Assembly (NCBI GenBank): GCA_009785325.1
Contig: WQWN01000001.1
Span: 124,001-188,000 of the forward strand
DNA length: 64,000 bases
Reading direction: 5' to 3'
Source: Candidatus Saccharimonadota bacterium
GTDB lineage: Bacteria > Patescibacteriota > Saccharimonadia > Saccharimonadales > Saccharimonadaceae
A program made the position numbers and the translations under genes. How positions within the stretch are numbered: position 1 is the first letter of the stretch; the number at the start of each line of letters is the position of its first letter. Positions 33,499-43,310 of this stretch are shown in pieces. A model generated the notes under the pieces. That model saw nothing but the letters and a program-made list of their open reading frames with translations. It was not told the DNA's origin and made no database searches.

Positions 33499-34746
33499 CT
33501 ATACGTGAGTTCCTAGTGTATCAGCCAGTTCAGTGAAAGTCAACATGGAATTTTCACCAGTTTTACGGTTTGTAATTTCGTATTTACTCTGTTCGACGAG
33601 ACGATCACTAACAGTGATACGAAGTGGTATACCGAGTAGTTCTGCGTCAGCGAATTTCTGGCCTGGACGGATGTCTCGGTCGTCGTAGAGAACTTCGACA
33701 CCCTGATCGGTGAGAGTCTGGTAGAGCTTGTCGGCTTCTCTACTTCCCTGTTCTCCGATACTGACGAGATAGATCTGGTATGGCGCGATGGCTTTTGGCC
33801 AGATGAGACCTTTTTCGTCGGAGAATTTTTCGGCAATGACGCCCATGGCGCGAGTAATACCGATACCGTAAGAACCTAAATAGACATGTTGGTGCTGGTC
33901 TTGGTCGTCGGCGTATGTGAAATTCATGTCTTTAGATTTGTCAGTACCGAAGTTAAAGATATTGCCGACCTCGGCGGATTTGACTTTTTCGAGTTCGGAC
34001 TTGTCGATCTTTAATTCCTCGCAGGCTTCCTCTAAGACCTCTTCGTTGACTGCGATGTTTTTCTCGCGATGAACGTAAAGGATGTCCTCGCCGGCTTCAC
34101 AGACGGTCTGGAATTCATGAGAAAATTTAGTAAAGGCGCCACCAGAGGCAAAAGTGACATAGGTGTCGTCGCCGATACCGAGGCGGTCATAGACGCGCTT
34201 GTAGGCTTCGATAGCTTGGTCGTAGTAGGTAGCGAGATCTTCGGCGGTGGCGTGCATGGAATACATGTCTTTCATGACAAATTCGCGACCACGCATAATG
34301 CCTGATTTGGCGCGGAGTTCGTTGCGGAGCTTTGCCTGGAATTGATAGAGAGAAACCGGGAGGTCGCGGTAGGAAGTGATCTGACCGCGCATCATATTGA
34401 TGACGGCTTCTTCGTGACTCCAAGCTAGACCGAGTTCAGTTTCGTCTTTTAGTCTGGTTTTAAACCAGATGTCGACGACTTCGTCACTCCAGCGATGAGT
34501 TTCTTGCCAGCGGTCTGCAGGCTGGAGGTTGGTCATGATGAGCTCGGAGGAGTTGATCTTGTTCATCTCCTCGCGGACTATTTGTTTGATTTTTTCGACG
34601 ACACGGAGGCCGAGTGGGAGATATGTGTAAACGCCCGCCATTTCTTTGTGAATGTATCCCGCCTGAATAAGAAGTTGAGCGTTTTTTGACGTTTCGTCGG
34701 CAGGTAGGTTTTTGGTGGTTTTGGTGAGTAGTTGTGTTCGTTTCAT
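33499..34746 (-). CDS. proS: Prolyl-tRNA synthetase lacking the long insertion (editing) domain
   Basis: LPLGLRVVEKIKQIVREEMN, GREFVMKDMYSMH, HVYLGSYGIGITR; only 415 aa. Confidence 0.94.
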   Translation of the reverse strand: MKRTQLLTKTTKNLPADETSKNAQLLIQAGYIHKEMAGVYTYLPLGLRVVEKIKQIVREEMNKINSSELIMTNLQPADRWQETHRWSDEVVDIWFKTRLKDETELGLAWSHEEAVINMMRGQITSYRDLPVSLYQFQAKLRNELRAKSGIMRGREFVMKDMYSMHATAEDLATYYDQAIEAYKRVYDRLGIGDDTYVTFASGGAFTKFSHEFQTVCEAGEDILYVHREKNIAVNEEVLEEACEELKIDKSELEKVKSAEVGNIFNFGTDKSKDMNFTYADDQDQHQHVYLGSYGIGITRAMGVIAEKFSDEKGLIWPKAIAPYQIYLVSIGEQGSREADKLYQTLTDQGVEVLYDDRDIRPGQKFADAELLGIPLRITVSDRLVEQSKYEITNRKTGENSMLTFTELADTLGTHV

Positions 34747-34892
34747 GTGAGTGATCCTCTAATTAAATTCATAAGTGTTTTGGGGTCAAGAAAAGCTTAC
34801 CGGCCAGGCGGGATGAAGAGGATAAAAGCGAGAATTTGATTCATAGTCATGATCATGAGGGGATTTTAACACAGATGGAGCGGGATGACTAA

Positions 34893-35744
34893 TTAGCCGA
34901 TCATATGGAGGAGTTGAGGATTAACGAAGAGAAGATAGAAGGCAATACCATTTCGTACCATATGGATGAGAATAGGCGCCCAGATAGTCCCTGTGAGTTT
35001 TTCGCGGATGAGACACATAATGAAACTCATAGAACCGACGATAATAGCAACATTCCACTGGCCATGAAGAGCGCCGAAAACGATAGAGACGACAATAGCA
35101 GCGATCCACATATTGACATGAGGGCGGAGTTTGGAATAGAAGAAGCCCCGGAAGATAATCTCCTCAACGACCGGTGCGATAATAACGAGCGCGATAAAGG
35201 CGAGGATGTAGTCCATCTGAGAAACGAGAGTATCAGCAGCAAACGGGAGGGATTGCTCTTGGTCGAGATTAATATTGAACATGCTAGCGGCTGCGAAAAG
35301 GAGAAGTGCACCGAGAATACTGGAGACAATATAACCAACTGGCGCTAGGACTATATCAGTCCAAGTAGGAAGTCCGATGAGGCCGAGCTCAGCAAGAGTG
35401 GTTTTAATACGGAGGAATTGGCGAGGAATTAAGATTACGAGAGCGAGCATAAGAGAAAAAATTGCAGCGGTGAGTGCGGCTCCGAAGAGTGGAGTATTCA
35501 TGACGATCTCGAGTTCGTCGCCGAAAATGAGGCGCGCTATGACGACAACAACAAAAGAACTAACCAAGAAAGAAGCAGCGATGAGAACAGAGTAGCCGAT
35601 CACGGCGTTGAGGCGCCTGAGGATAGTTGGTTTTTGCTCTGGAGTAATTTCTTTGGATTTTGTGGGTTTTTCAGCTGATTTTGGAGTTTTTGTGGATTTG
35701 GCGGTTTTGGTTTTGGTGGGGGTTTTTGGGGCTGGTGCTTTCAT
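34893..35744 (-). CDS. CPBP (CAAX) intramembrane metalloprotease
   Basis: EEIIFRGFFYSKLR and GALHGQW motifs. Confidence 0.87.
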   Translation of the reverse strand: MKAPAPKTPTKTKTAKSTKTPKSAEKPTKSKEITPEQKPTILRRLNAVIGYSVLIAASFLVSSFVVVVIARLIFGDELEIVMNTPLFGAALTAAIFSLMLALVILIPRQFLRIKTTLAELGLIGLPTWTDIVLAPVGYIVSSILGALLLFAAASMFNINLDQEQSLPFAADTLVSQMDYILAFIALVIIAPVVEEIIFRGFFYSKLRPHVNMWIAAIVVSIVFGALHGQWNVAIIVGSMSFIMCLIREKLTGTIWAPILIHMVRNGIAFYLLFVNPQLLHMIG

Positions 35745-36890
35745 TTAGAATAACCTCGTTACGTCTGCTATTGTGATCACAATGATCAGGGCGATGAGCG
35801 AAAGAAAACTGATAGTGATGGCTTTTTCCTCGATGTCTTTTGTGAGGGGGCGTTTGAGTGCGCGGAAGATTACCATAAGAAGCCAACGACCACCGTCAAG
35901 AGCGGGAAGTGGGAGGAGATTCATAACAGCAAGACCGAGAGAAATAACACCCGCAAGGAAAAGAAGTGTAGTTGCACCAGCCTGAGTGGCGGCGGGGAAA
36001 ATTACACCAATAATTCCGACTGGACCGGCGATGTTCTCACCTGCTTCATTGATGGATGCTTGGCCTGACTCGCGAGTATCGGCGTTTGGGCTGAGCTGGC
36101 GGGCGAGACCGCCGAAGAAGTTGACGATAGTTTGACCGACGGAGCGGAAAGTTTCAATAGTGAATTGGATCGTGGTGCCGACTCCGACAATGGGCGCTGA
36201 CCAGGTGGAGCGAGCGTAAGAACCCTGGAAAGAACTGACTCCGAGAAAGCCTTGGTTGTTGTCGTTGTTTTCGCGGAGAGTAGCGGTGAGGGTGTGTTCG
36301 GCGTCATCACGGATAATTATGATTGAGACAGTTTCGCCGGCGTGATCGCGGGTAGTTTCGGCAATTTCGTGAGAATAGCTGATGCGAGTATTGGCGATTT
36401 GGAGAATTTCGTCACCCGACTGGAGACCCGCTTGGTAGGCAGGAGAGTCGCTAACGACATGAATCAGAGTGACTGGGCCATGAGTGAAGCGGGTATCAGA
36501 CTCGATATGGAATTGACCAGGAAGAGCTTGCGGCATACCTGTGAGTGCAAGAGTTGTGAAAATAACAACTGCGAGAAGCCAGTTAAGGACGACACCCGCG
36601 AGGAGAATTTGGGTTTTTTGCCAAAAAGTAGAGCGGCCATAGTCGCCTTTTTTATTTGCGGCGTCATGTCCGCCTTGGAAGCGGCAGAACCCGCCGACTG
36701 GGAGAGCGCGGATCGAGAAGAGGGTTTTATGCTTGTCTTTTTTACTCCAAATCAGAGGACCCATACCGATGGCGAATTCTTCGACCTTTACCCCTGCCCT
36801 TTTGGCGGCGATATAATGACCGAACTCATGAACGGTGACGATGATCGTGAGGATTATGAGTCCAACTAGGATGCCTATAATTGTCATCAT
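35745..36890 (-). CDS. rseP: M50 site-2 protease RseP-like with PDZ
   Basis: TVHEFGHYIAAKRAG, NLLPLPALDGGR. Confidence 0.94.
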   Translation of the reverse strand: MMTIIGILVGLIILTIIVTVHEFGHYIAAKRAGVKVEEFAIGMGPLIWSKKDKHKTLFSIRALPVGGFCRFQGGHDAANKKGDYGRSTFWQKTQILLAGVVLNWLLAVVIFTTLALTGMPQALPGQFHIESDTRFTHGPVTLIHVVSDSPAYQAGLQSGDEILQIANTRISYSHEIAETTRDHAGETVSIIIIRDDAEHTLTATLRENNDNNQGFLGVSSFQGSYARSTWSAPIVGVGTTIQFTIETFRSVGQTIVNFFGGLARQLSPNADTRESGQASINEAGENIAGPVGIIGVIFPAATQAGATTLLFLAGVISLGLAVMNLLPLPALDGGRWLLMVIFRALKRPLTKDIEEKAITISFLSLIALIIVITIADVTRLF

Positions 36891-37588
36891 CGCCCGAACC
36901 TCCTGGTGCGACGAGCGAATTCGGCGAGAATTTCAGTGACACTATCGTCGGTAAGCTCAGGCCAGCACTGGTCGAGGAAAAGTAGCTCGGCGTAAGCGAC
37001 ACGCCAGAGCATGAAGCCGCTGAGGCGAAGCTCGCCACCTGTGCGGACGACAAGGTCGACCGGTGGGATTTCGGGGTGGTAGATATGGTCGCTGATGATG
37101 TCAGGGGTAAATTCGGTGATGCCTTTTTGAGCGGCAGAAGTGGCGGCGTTGGCGATTTCCTGATGGCCGCCGTAATTAAAGCAGAGACAGACCGTACCTG
37201 CGGTGCAATCTTTAGTCAGTTCTTCTGTCTCGTCGATAACACGGAGGGATTTTTTACTGAGACGATCACGAGATCCGAGAAAGACAACTTTGATGTTTTC
37301 TCTGTGGAGTTCGTCGGCTTTTTCTTCGAAGTAATTAACGAAGAGATTCATGAGATAAGTGACTTCCTCGACTGGGCGATGCCAGTTTTCGGTGGAAAAA
37401 ATATAGAAAGTAGCGAATTTTACACCTGATTTAATGGTGGTCTTTGCGATATTATAGGCAGCATCAGCACCGTAGCGGTGGGCGTCTTTTGTGATGCCTT
37501 GTTTTTTTGCCCAAGAACGATTACCGTCGACGATATAACCGATATGAGTTGGGATACTGGACGTGTTTTTAGGGGTTTTTGCCGGCAT
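36887..37588 (-). CDS. uppS: Isoprenyl transferase (undecaprenyl diphosphate synthase)
   Basis: HIGYIVDGNRSWAKK, ATFYIFSTENWHRP, LVVRTGGELRLSGF. Confidence 0.95.
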   Translation of the reverse strand: MPAKTPKNTSSIPTHIGYIVDGNRSWAKKQGITKDAHRYGADAAYNIAKTTIKSGVKFATFYIFSTENWHRPVEEVTYLMNLFVNYFEEKADELHRENIKVVFLGSRDRLSKKSLRVIDETEELTKDCTAGTVCLCFNYGGHQEIANAATSAAQKGITEFTPDIISDHIYHPEIPPVDLVVRTGGELRLSGFMLWRVAYAELLFLDQCWPELTDDSVTEILAEFARRTRRFGR

Positions 37589-37594
37589 CTGGAG

Positions 37595-38137
37595 TTAAAC
37601 TTTCATGATTTCAGCTTCTTTTTCCTTAAAGAGCTGATCGACTTGGTTCTGGAAATCTTTTATAAGGTCGTCAATGTCTTTGTCTGCACGACGAGCGACA
37701 TCTTCAGGAAGTTCGAGTTTTTTGATGTCCTTTTGGGCGTCCTGACGGACGGAGCGGAGACGGACTTTTGCTTCCTCGACTTTTTCGGAGGTCTGCTTGG
37801 CGATTTGGCGACGGCGTTCTTCGGTAAGAGGTGGAATTGGAACACGGACTACGCGGCCGTCGTCGCTGGGGTTGAGCCCGAGAGTTTGATCAGCGCGGAT
37901 TGCGGCAGAGATATTGGCGATATTACCTGGGTCGAAAGGTGTAATGAGGATCATTTGAGCCTCTGGCGCAGTGACGTTGGCGGCTTGGTTAAGTGGGAGG
38001 AAAGTGCCGTAGACTTCGACTTTTATAGAGTCGAGCATAGATGGGTGGGCGCGACCGGTGCGGACTTTGTTTAGTTCGCTTTTGAAATAATCGAGAGCGT
38101 TAGCCATTTGTTTCTTGTACGTAGTTATATCAAACAC
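37595..38137 (-). CDS. frr: Ribosome recycling factor
   Basis: LNKVRTGRAHPSMLDSIKVEVYG. Confidence 0.96.
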   Translation of the reverse strand: MFDITTYKKQMANALDYFKSELNKVRTGRAHPSMLDSIKVEVYGTFLPLNQAANVTAPEAQMILITPFDPGNIANISAAIRADQTLGLNPSDDGRVVRVPIPPLTEERRRQIAKQTSEKVEEAKVRLRSVRQDAQKDIKKLELPEDVARRADKDIDDLIKDFQNQVDQLFKEKEAEIMKV

Positions 38138-38232
38138 AGATTCCCCTTTTCTTTAGCAAGTGGAGTAATTATATCAAACGCGAGGACGAGTAGCAAAAGT
38201 GACTCGGCAACAGATAGCGGTTGTGGTTATAG

Positions 38233-38261
38233 TTGACAAATGTAATGATGCGTGCTATAGT
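38233..38261 (+). promoter_or_regulatory. Promoter: TTGACA-N17-TATAGT
   Basis: Near-consensus spacing upstream of the CDS at 38309. Confidence 0.75.
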
Positions 38262-38308
38262 GATGGGGAGTTTTGATAGAAACAAAAACACAAAACGGAA
38301 AAAAGTAA

Positions 38309-38743
38309 ATGAGTAAAGTAAAACAAAAGATCAAACAAGTCAAACATAAAATCAAGCAAATCCCCCGAAATGCCATAGGATATAAAGGACAGGCTGTAGC
38401 AGTAGAAGATTACGTAACGGGTGAAGTTTTCCCCGTTGTGTTGTTTGTTGCGAAAAATAGTGGCTTACCGGCGGTCAAGATCGTATTTCCCACAGAGATC
38501 AACGAAAGCGAAGGAGTCGGATACGCAGAGACTGTGACACTACTAAAGAATAATTCAGGTATATGGACGAAGAATATAAGTATAGAATTTGATCGAAAAA
38601 GTCGGAAAGTGGTCGGAGCGCAAGGAATGGTGGAAGAAGTGGGTCTAGGGTCGCTGGACGTAATCGTGATCGCGCAGATCGAAGAGATATTGCACGAACA
38701 ACAGACTAAAACAACACGAACTCCCCGAAAGGTGATGGCGTAA
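38309..38743 (+). CDS. Hypothetical protein, strongly basic N-terminus
   Basis: ORF downstream of a strong promoter; SD-like cggaaaaaag. Confidence 0.75.
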   Translation: MSKVKQKIKQVKHKIKQIPRNAIGYKGQAVAVEDYVTGEVFPVVLFVAKNSGLPAVKIVFPTEINESEGVGYAETVTLLKNNSGIWTKNISIEFDRKSRKVVGAQGMVEEVGLGSLDVIVIAQIEEILHEQQTKTTRTPRKVMA

Positions 38744-38908
38744 TGTTGGAAGCTTGGATTTTGACGCAGCACTTTAATTGCCTGAAGTATATATTAGGTT
38801 ATGTTCTGGCGACAAATTACATGCTGAGATATGTGGTGGTAGCTGGTAATAGATAAATCCCCTGCTCTGCCAAGGCGCTATGAAATAAAAACTTTAACGA
38901 GAAAATAG

Positions 38909-38938
38909 AACCAGCCCATGTAGTGAAGGGCTGGTTTT
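38909..38938 (+). terminator. Rho-independent terminator
   Basis: aaccagcccatgtagtgaagggctggtttt. Confidence 0.85.
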
Positions 38939-38985
38939 AGGTTGAGTCGCTTGTGTTTTGTGAAAATAGGTGTTATGATAGCGAA

Positions 38986-39108
38986 ATGAGAAACGATAAT
39001 TTTTCATACTATCACATCACAACAGAGGTCGTCTGGAACGGCTTGCTTGGTTGTTGTTTCGCGCAGGCGATGATGCCGGCGGTAGATAGTATGGAACTTA
39101 TCATGTGA
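38986..39108 (+). CDS. Possible 40-aa small/leader peptide MRNDNFSYYHITTEVVWNGLLGCCFAQAMMPAVDSMELIM
   Basis: ATG exactly 6 nt after TATGAT; followed by hairpin plus T-run at 39137. Confidence 0.45.
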   Translation: MRNDNFSYYHITTEVVWNGLLGCCFAQAMMPAVDSMELIM

Positions 39109-39136
39109 CTTTTTAGGATAAATTTGTAGCTTGGTG

Positions 39137-39159
39137 AGTTCCCGACGAGGGAACTTTTT
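39137..39159 (+). terminator. Short terminator/attenuator-like hairpin
   Basis: AGTTCCC-GACGA-GGGAACT-TTTT. Confidence 0.7.
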
Positions 39160-39258
39160 AGATTTTAAATAGGCGGAATGTCGGGAATTTGATTGGCTGT
39201 GAATTCGATAGGATTACAGTCGTACTTTAATTTATTTTCCAAAAGGAGGAAGGTTTTT

Positions 39259-40458
39259 ATGGGTCAAGTTATGGATACTGAGCAAAAGAAAGCTTGGCGG
39301 GGACTTAGATTGATTTTGGTCGAGGTGAGTCTGGGGCGGATGATTATTTCGATGCCTATTATGGTGCTATTTTTCAACTCGATCGGGATGAATCAGTCGC
39401 AAATAGCGTTGAGTCAGTCGGCATTTTCCGCGGTGATGATTGTTTTAAGTGTGCCGATTGGACGAGTGGCGGATCGATTTAGTAGAAGGTGGTGTAAGGT
39501 GATCGGGAATTTTGGAGTCGCGAGTAGCTTTTTGTTTTATGCGACTGTCCAGGGTTTTCATCAGGTGATTTTGGCGGAGATCTTACTAGGGGTGTTTATG
39601 GGGTTTTCGCAAGGGGCAGACGAGGCGATGACGAAAGGTTACTCTGAAGTAATCGATCATACAGGGAAGCTATTTGCGAAGCGGTGGGCGCTAATGATGA
39701 CAGCAGCTCTAGCGGCAGAAGTTGCGGGGTATCTGGCGGGGCCGGCGATCGGGAGTGTGAATTTCAGGCTGGCGATTGGGCTGACTGCCCTGCCCGGTTT
39801 GCTTGGCGGCGTTTTGGCGCTGTTTATGCATGACGTGGGTGAGAAACTGGTGAAAGTGCATGCGAATCCGCTGCGAGATATGTGGCGGGCGATGAAGGTC
39901 TGTCTGGGTTTGCCGAAGTTGCGGTGGTGGATCGTGGGGGTGGCAGTGACAAGCGGAATTACTCACGTGATGGTATGGCCGATGACGATTGTGCTGCTCG
40001 CGGCGGGCGTGCCGGCTTCGTGGCTGGGTGTGGGCTGGGTAGTAAATACTTTGGCGGCACTTGGAGGTACGCGGGTGGCAAGGCTGGTTTCTGAGCAAAT
40101 TGAGAAGTGGGAGTGGCTGGTGGTTTTGATGCCTATGTTGGTTGTTTTTGTGAGTCTTGCGGGGATGATGTTACATTTGAATCTCGTGACTGTCTGGCTG
40201 TTTACTGGTCTGGGATTTGCTCGCGGGTGGACAAGTGCAACCGTACCAGTTTGCGTGCAAAAGTGCGTGCCGAAAGGAATGGAAGCTACCGCAATGAGTT
40301 TAACTAAAGTTGCGCGAAGACTACTATTTATCCCGGCAGGGTTTTTGGTAGGAGTAGCGGCGGATGTTTCGGCGGTATGGGCGATGGGAATGACTCTCAT
40401 AATTTTCGTGCCACTAGGCTTGCTGGCGACTTGGCGAATTTGGACTTTTGGGAAATAA
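39259..40458 (+). CDS. MFS transporter
   Basis: 12-TM-like ORF, PIGRVADRFSRRWCK MFS motif; SD aaggaggaagg. Confidence 0.87.
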   Translation: MGQVMDTEQKKAWRGLRLILVEVSLGRMIISMPIMVLFFNSIGMNQSQIALSQSAFSAVMIVLSVPIGRVADRFSRRWCKVIGNFGVASSFLFYATVQGFHQVILAEILLGVFMGFSQGADEAMTKGYSEVIDHTGKLFAKRWALMMTAALAAEVAGYLAGPAIGSVNFRLAIGLTALPGLLGGVLALFMHDVGEKLVKVHANPLRDMWRAMKVCLGLPKLRWWIVGVAVTSGITHVMVWPMTIVLLAAGVPASWLGVGWVVNTLAALGGTRVARLVSEQIEKWEWLVVLMPMLVVFVSLAGMMLHLNLVTVWLFTGLGFARGWTSATVPVCVQKCVPKGMEATAMSLTKVARRLLFIPAGFLVGVAADVSAVWAMGMTLIIFVPLGLLATWRIWTFGK

Positions 40459-40464
40459 TACAAG

Positions 40465-40492
40465 AAAAGCTCGGGATTAGTCCCGGGCTTTT
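40465..40492. terminator. Bidirectional terminator between convergent genes
   Basis: aaaagctcgggattagtcccgggctttt. Confidence 0.8.
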
Positions 40493-40944
40493 GATTTTTG
40501 CAGGAAGAACACCGCTATACTGAATAGTAGTGGCTGGGCTAATACTTCCAACATGCCGAGACTAGCGCTGACAGGTAGGTCTTCGATTGGTGCGAGATAG
40601 ATCATGCCCTGAATAGAGCCGTGAGTTGGCGCATAGGTATTAAAGATACCGAGTATCACCAGGATCGCCCAGAGTTTGAGCCACCCCCATTTTTTCCCAA
40701 TAATACTGTCTTTAACCCACCAAATAACTATACCTAACAAAAGCCCTCTAATGATCTGTGCAATAAATACTGCGCCTATGTTGATCTCGTCTAGAGGCTT
40801 AAAACCCGCCATCTCCATCATACTCTCTGCATAATCAAGAGTTAGAGGTATAGCAATTATAGTCACGACTACGTAGGTTAATACGTGTATTGCTGCTATT
40901 TTTGTGATAAATCTGAGTTTTTCGCTTGATAGTAGTTTGCGCAT
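40477..40944 (-). CDS. Hypothetical membrane protein
   Basis: Multi-TM ORF with SD ggagg, 3' of a MerR gene. Confidence 0.7.
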   Translation of the reverse strand: MRKLLSSEKLRFITKIAAIHVLTYVVVTIIAIPLTLDYAESMMEMAGFKPLDEINIGAVFIAQIIRGLLLGIVIWWVKDSIIGKKWGWLKLWAILVILGIFNTYAPTHGSIQGMIYLAPIEDLPVSASLGMLEVLAQPLLFSIAVFFLQKSKARD

Positions 40945-40946
40945 TC

Positions 40947-41675
40947 CTAAACCTCCCTCGCTTGTTTTCGTATAACGCACCAATCTTTGTTTCCGCATTT
41001 AGGGCAAGTCATCCAGCGAAGTCTACTACTCCCAGTACTGAAGAATACTCGTCTCAGAGGCGGCCTGAAAATGGAATTACATTTAGGGCATGTGAGTTCG
41101 GTGTCTTTTAGTTGAAATGCCGAGACCGCCAAACTAGCGGCTGCGACAGTAATATATATTGCAAGCCCCCACCAGATTTGCGATACTGCGAGCCAAGCCA
41201 TAAACAAAAAACCTAAAGCCGCTGCAATCCCTACTGCGACGTGGACCATGGCTAGTTTTTTTCTACCTAGCGCTTTGTTCTTCTTTTCCACGATTTCATC
41301 TATGTCGATGATTGCGTTTACCGGGATAGCGGTCCTACCTGTGATGTTTTGTTTGACGGTACTTATCATCGCTAGTTGTTTTTGTCGTTCGTCAATTTCA
41401 CTGTCGAGTAGCTTCGTCTGTTCATCGAGTAGTAGTGTGAGAATTTCCGCCGACAACTCGCTCTCTAGGGTGTTTTTTATAGAGCCTAGTGAAAGACCCA
41501 TTGATCTTAGTGTGCAGACTAGTTGAAATTTACGCAGATCTTCGTCGCTATAGAGTCGCCTGCCGCCATCACTTAATTCTGTCGGGGATAGTAGACCTTT
41601 TGTATCGTAAAATTGCACTGTTCTGACCGACACATTGCATAGTTTCGCTAGTTCCCCGGTGGTGTATTTTGACAT
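40947..41675 (-). CDS. MerR-family regulator with C-terminal TM pair and zinc ribbon
   Basis: MerR HTH (YTTGELAKLCNVSVRTVQFYDTKGLLSP), hydrophobic segments, CPKC...CPKC. Confidence 0.85.
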   Translation of the reverse strand: MSKYTTGELAKLCNVSVRTVQFYDTKGLLSPTELSDGGRRLYSDEDLRKFQLVCTLRSMGLSLGSIKNTLESELSAEILTLLLDEQTKLLDSEIDERQKQLAMISTVKQNITGRTAIPVNAIIDIDEIVEKKNKALGRKKLAMVHVAVGIAAALGFLFMAWLAVSQIWWGLAIYITVAAASLAVSAFQLKDTELTCPKCNSIFRPPLRRVFFSTGSSRLRWMTCPKCGNKDWCVIRKQAREV

Positions 41676-41819
41676 ATGTTTTATCTCCTCGCCCTGAGTC
41701 TACATTATCACGCTACGTCACGAGCAATAGGAAAATTGAAAAAGTTGGCTAAAACAAGGTCCACCCCGCTTTTGACGAGGTGGAAGAGAATGTTTAGTGA
41801 TGAGACTAGCCTATTAGAT

Positions 41820-42416
41820 TTATTCGGTAACGCCGAGTTCGATTCGCTTAAATTGGCGGACGGTGATATTCTCGCCTGTTTTTGCGATGTGGGTTTTGAT
41901 GAAAGCTTCGACAGTCATGGAGTCGTCGAGGATGTACTGCTGGTTCATCAAGACTTTATCAGCGAAGTGTTTTTTGATCTGGCCTTCGACGATCTTCTTT
42001 TTGACGTCGGCTGGTTTTTTGTCGTCTTTTAGCTTCGCTTCTGCGTCTTTTTTAACCTTGTCGAGTTCTTTTTTTGGGATGTCGGCTTCTGAGACGTAGA
42101 TTGGGTTCATGCTGGCGATTTGCATGGCGAGGTAGTGAGCGAGCTCTTTAAACCCGTCGGTTTTTGCGACGAAACTCGTCTCACAGTTGAGCTCGAGGAT
42201 GGCGCCGATGCGACCGTCATGGATATAGCTGTCGATTAGGCCTTCGCGGGTTTCGCGGTCGCCACGTTTTTCGGCTTTTGTGAGGCCTTTTTTACGCATG
42301 GCATCGAGAGCTTTGTCGAAGTCTCCCTTGGCTTCTACGAGGGCTTGTTTGGCATCGGTGAGACCTGCACCAGATAGTTCTTTGAGTTTTTTGATGTCTT
42401 CGATTGAGATCGACAT
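41820..42416 (-). CDS. tsf: Elongation factor Ts
   Basis: IKKLKELSGAGLTDAKQALVEAKGD. Confidence 0.96.
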   Translation of the reverse strand: MSISIEDIKKLKELSGAGLTDAKQALVEAKGDFDKALDAMRKKGLTKAEKRGDRETREGLIDSYIHDGRIGAILELNCETSFVAKTDGFKELAHYLAMQIASMNPIYVSEADIPKKELDKVKKDAEAKLKDDKKPADVKKKIVEGQIKKHFADKVLMNQQYILDDSMTVEAFIKTHIAKTGENITVRQFKRIELGVTE

Positions 42417-42441
42417 AGGGGATTTCCTCCTGTTAGTGTGA

Positions 42442-43170
42442 TTATTTTTTAGCTGGAGCTGAGGTAGTTGGTGCTACTTTTGGAGCAGCTGCGCCTTCTT
42501 TTACAGCGGCGACTACGTAGTCGAGCATGAGCTGGACGCCTTTAATTGCGTCGTCGTTAGATGGGATCGGGTGATCAACTTCGGTAGGGTTGGTGTTGGT
42601 GTCACAGAGAGCGACGACTGGGATGCCAAGAACTTTTGCTTCTTTTACGGCGTTTTTGTCGGCAATGATGTCGGTGACGAAAAGGATTCCTGGCTTGCCC
42701 TGAAGTTCTTTGATGCCGCCGTAGCGGGTATTGAGGAGGTCGATCTCTTCCTGGAAGCGCTGAACTTCGAGTTTACTGTAACGGTTTTCTAGTTCACCTG
42801 AAGCCATGCGGCGTTCGAGAGTGTTAAGTTTTTTGATTTGCTGATTGATCGTCTCGACGTTTGTGAGGGTTCCACCGACCCAGCGTTCGGTGACGTAAGG
42901 CTGGCCGACAGATTCTGCGGCGGTTTTTACGATCTCGCGTAGGTGTTTTTTTGTGCCGACAAAGAGGACTTTTTGGCCTTTTGCGACGGTTTTTGTAATG
43001 ACTGGTAGCGCTTCGTTAAGAGCCTCGACGGTTTTAGTGAGGTCGATGATATGGCTGTCTTGGCGCTTGGAGTGGATAAACTCCGCCATTTTAGGGTGCC
43101 AACGACTGGTTTTGTGGCCGAAGTGGACGCCCGCTTCGAGCAACTGTTTGATATCTACGTCTACTGACAT
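42442..43170 (-). CDS. rpsB: Ribosomal protein uS2
   Basis: LLEAGVHFGHKTSRWHPKM. Confidence 0.97.
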   Translation of the reverse strand: MSVDVDIKQLLEAGVHFGHKTSRWHPKMAEFIHSKRQDSHIIDLTKTVEALNEALPVITKTVAKGQKVLFVGTKKHLREIVKTAAESVGQPYVTERWVGGTLTNVETINQQIKKLNTLERRMASGELENRYSKLEVQRFQEEIDLLNTRYGGIKELQGKPGILFVTDIIADKNAVKEAKVLGIPVVALCDTNTNPTEVDHPIPSNDDAIKGVQLMLDYVVAAVKEGAAAPKVAPTTSAPAKK

Positions 43171-43274
43171 AGTGATTATTCCTTCCCTCTGCCCTGCTCT
43201 TTTAGTTAGGAATCTCAAGCGGGGCTGTTTCGTTAATTTAATTACTCGGGGATTGTATCATATCTGGGCGGAGT

Positions 43275-43304
43275 TTGACAACTGTTTTGCAGAGATGGTA
43301 TCGT
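43275..43304 (+). promoter_or_regulatory. Promoter: TTGACA-N18-TATCGT
   Basis: Sequence match; predicted +1 near 43311. Confidence 0.55.
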
Positions 43305-43310
43305 AGAGGT

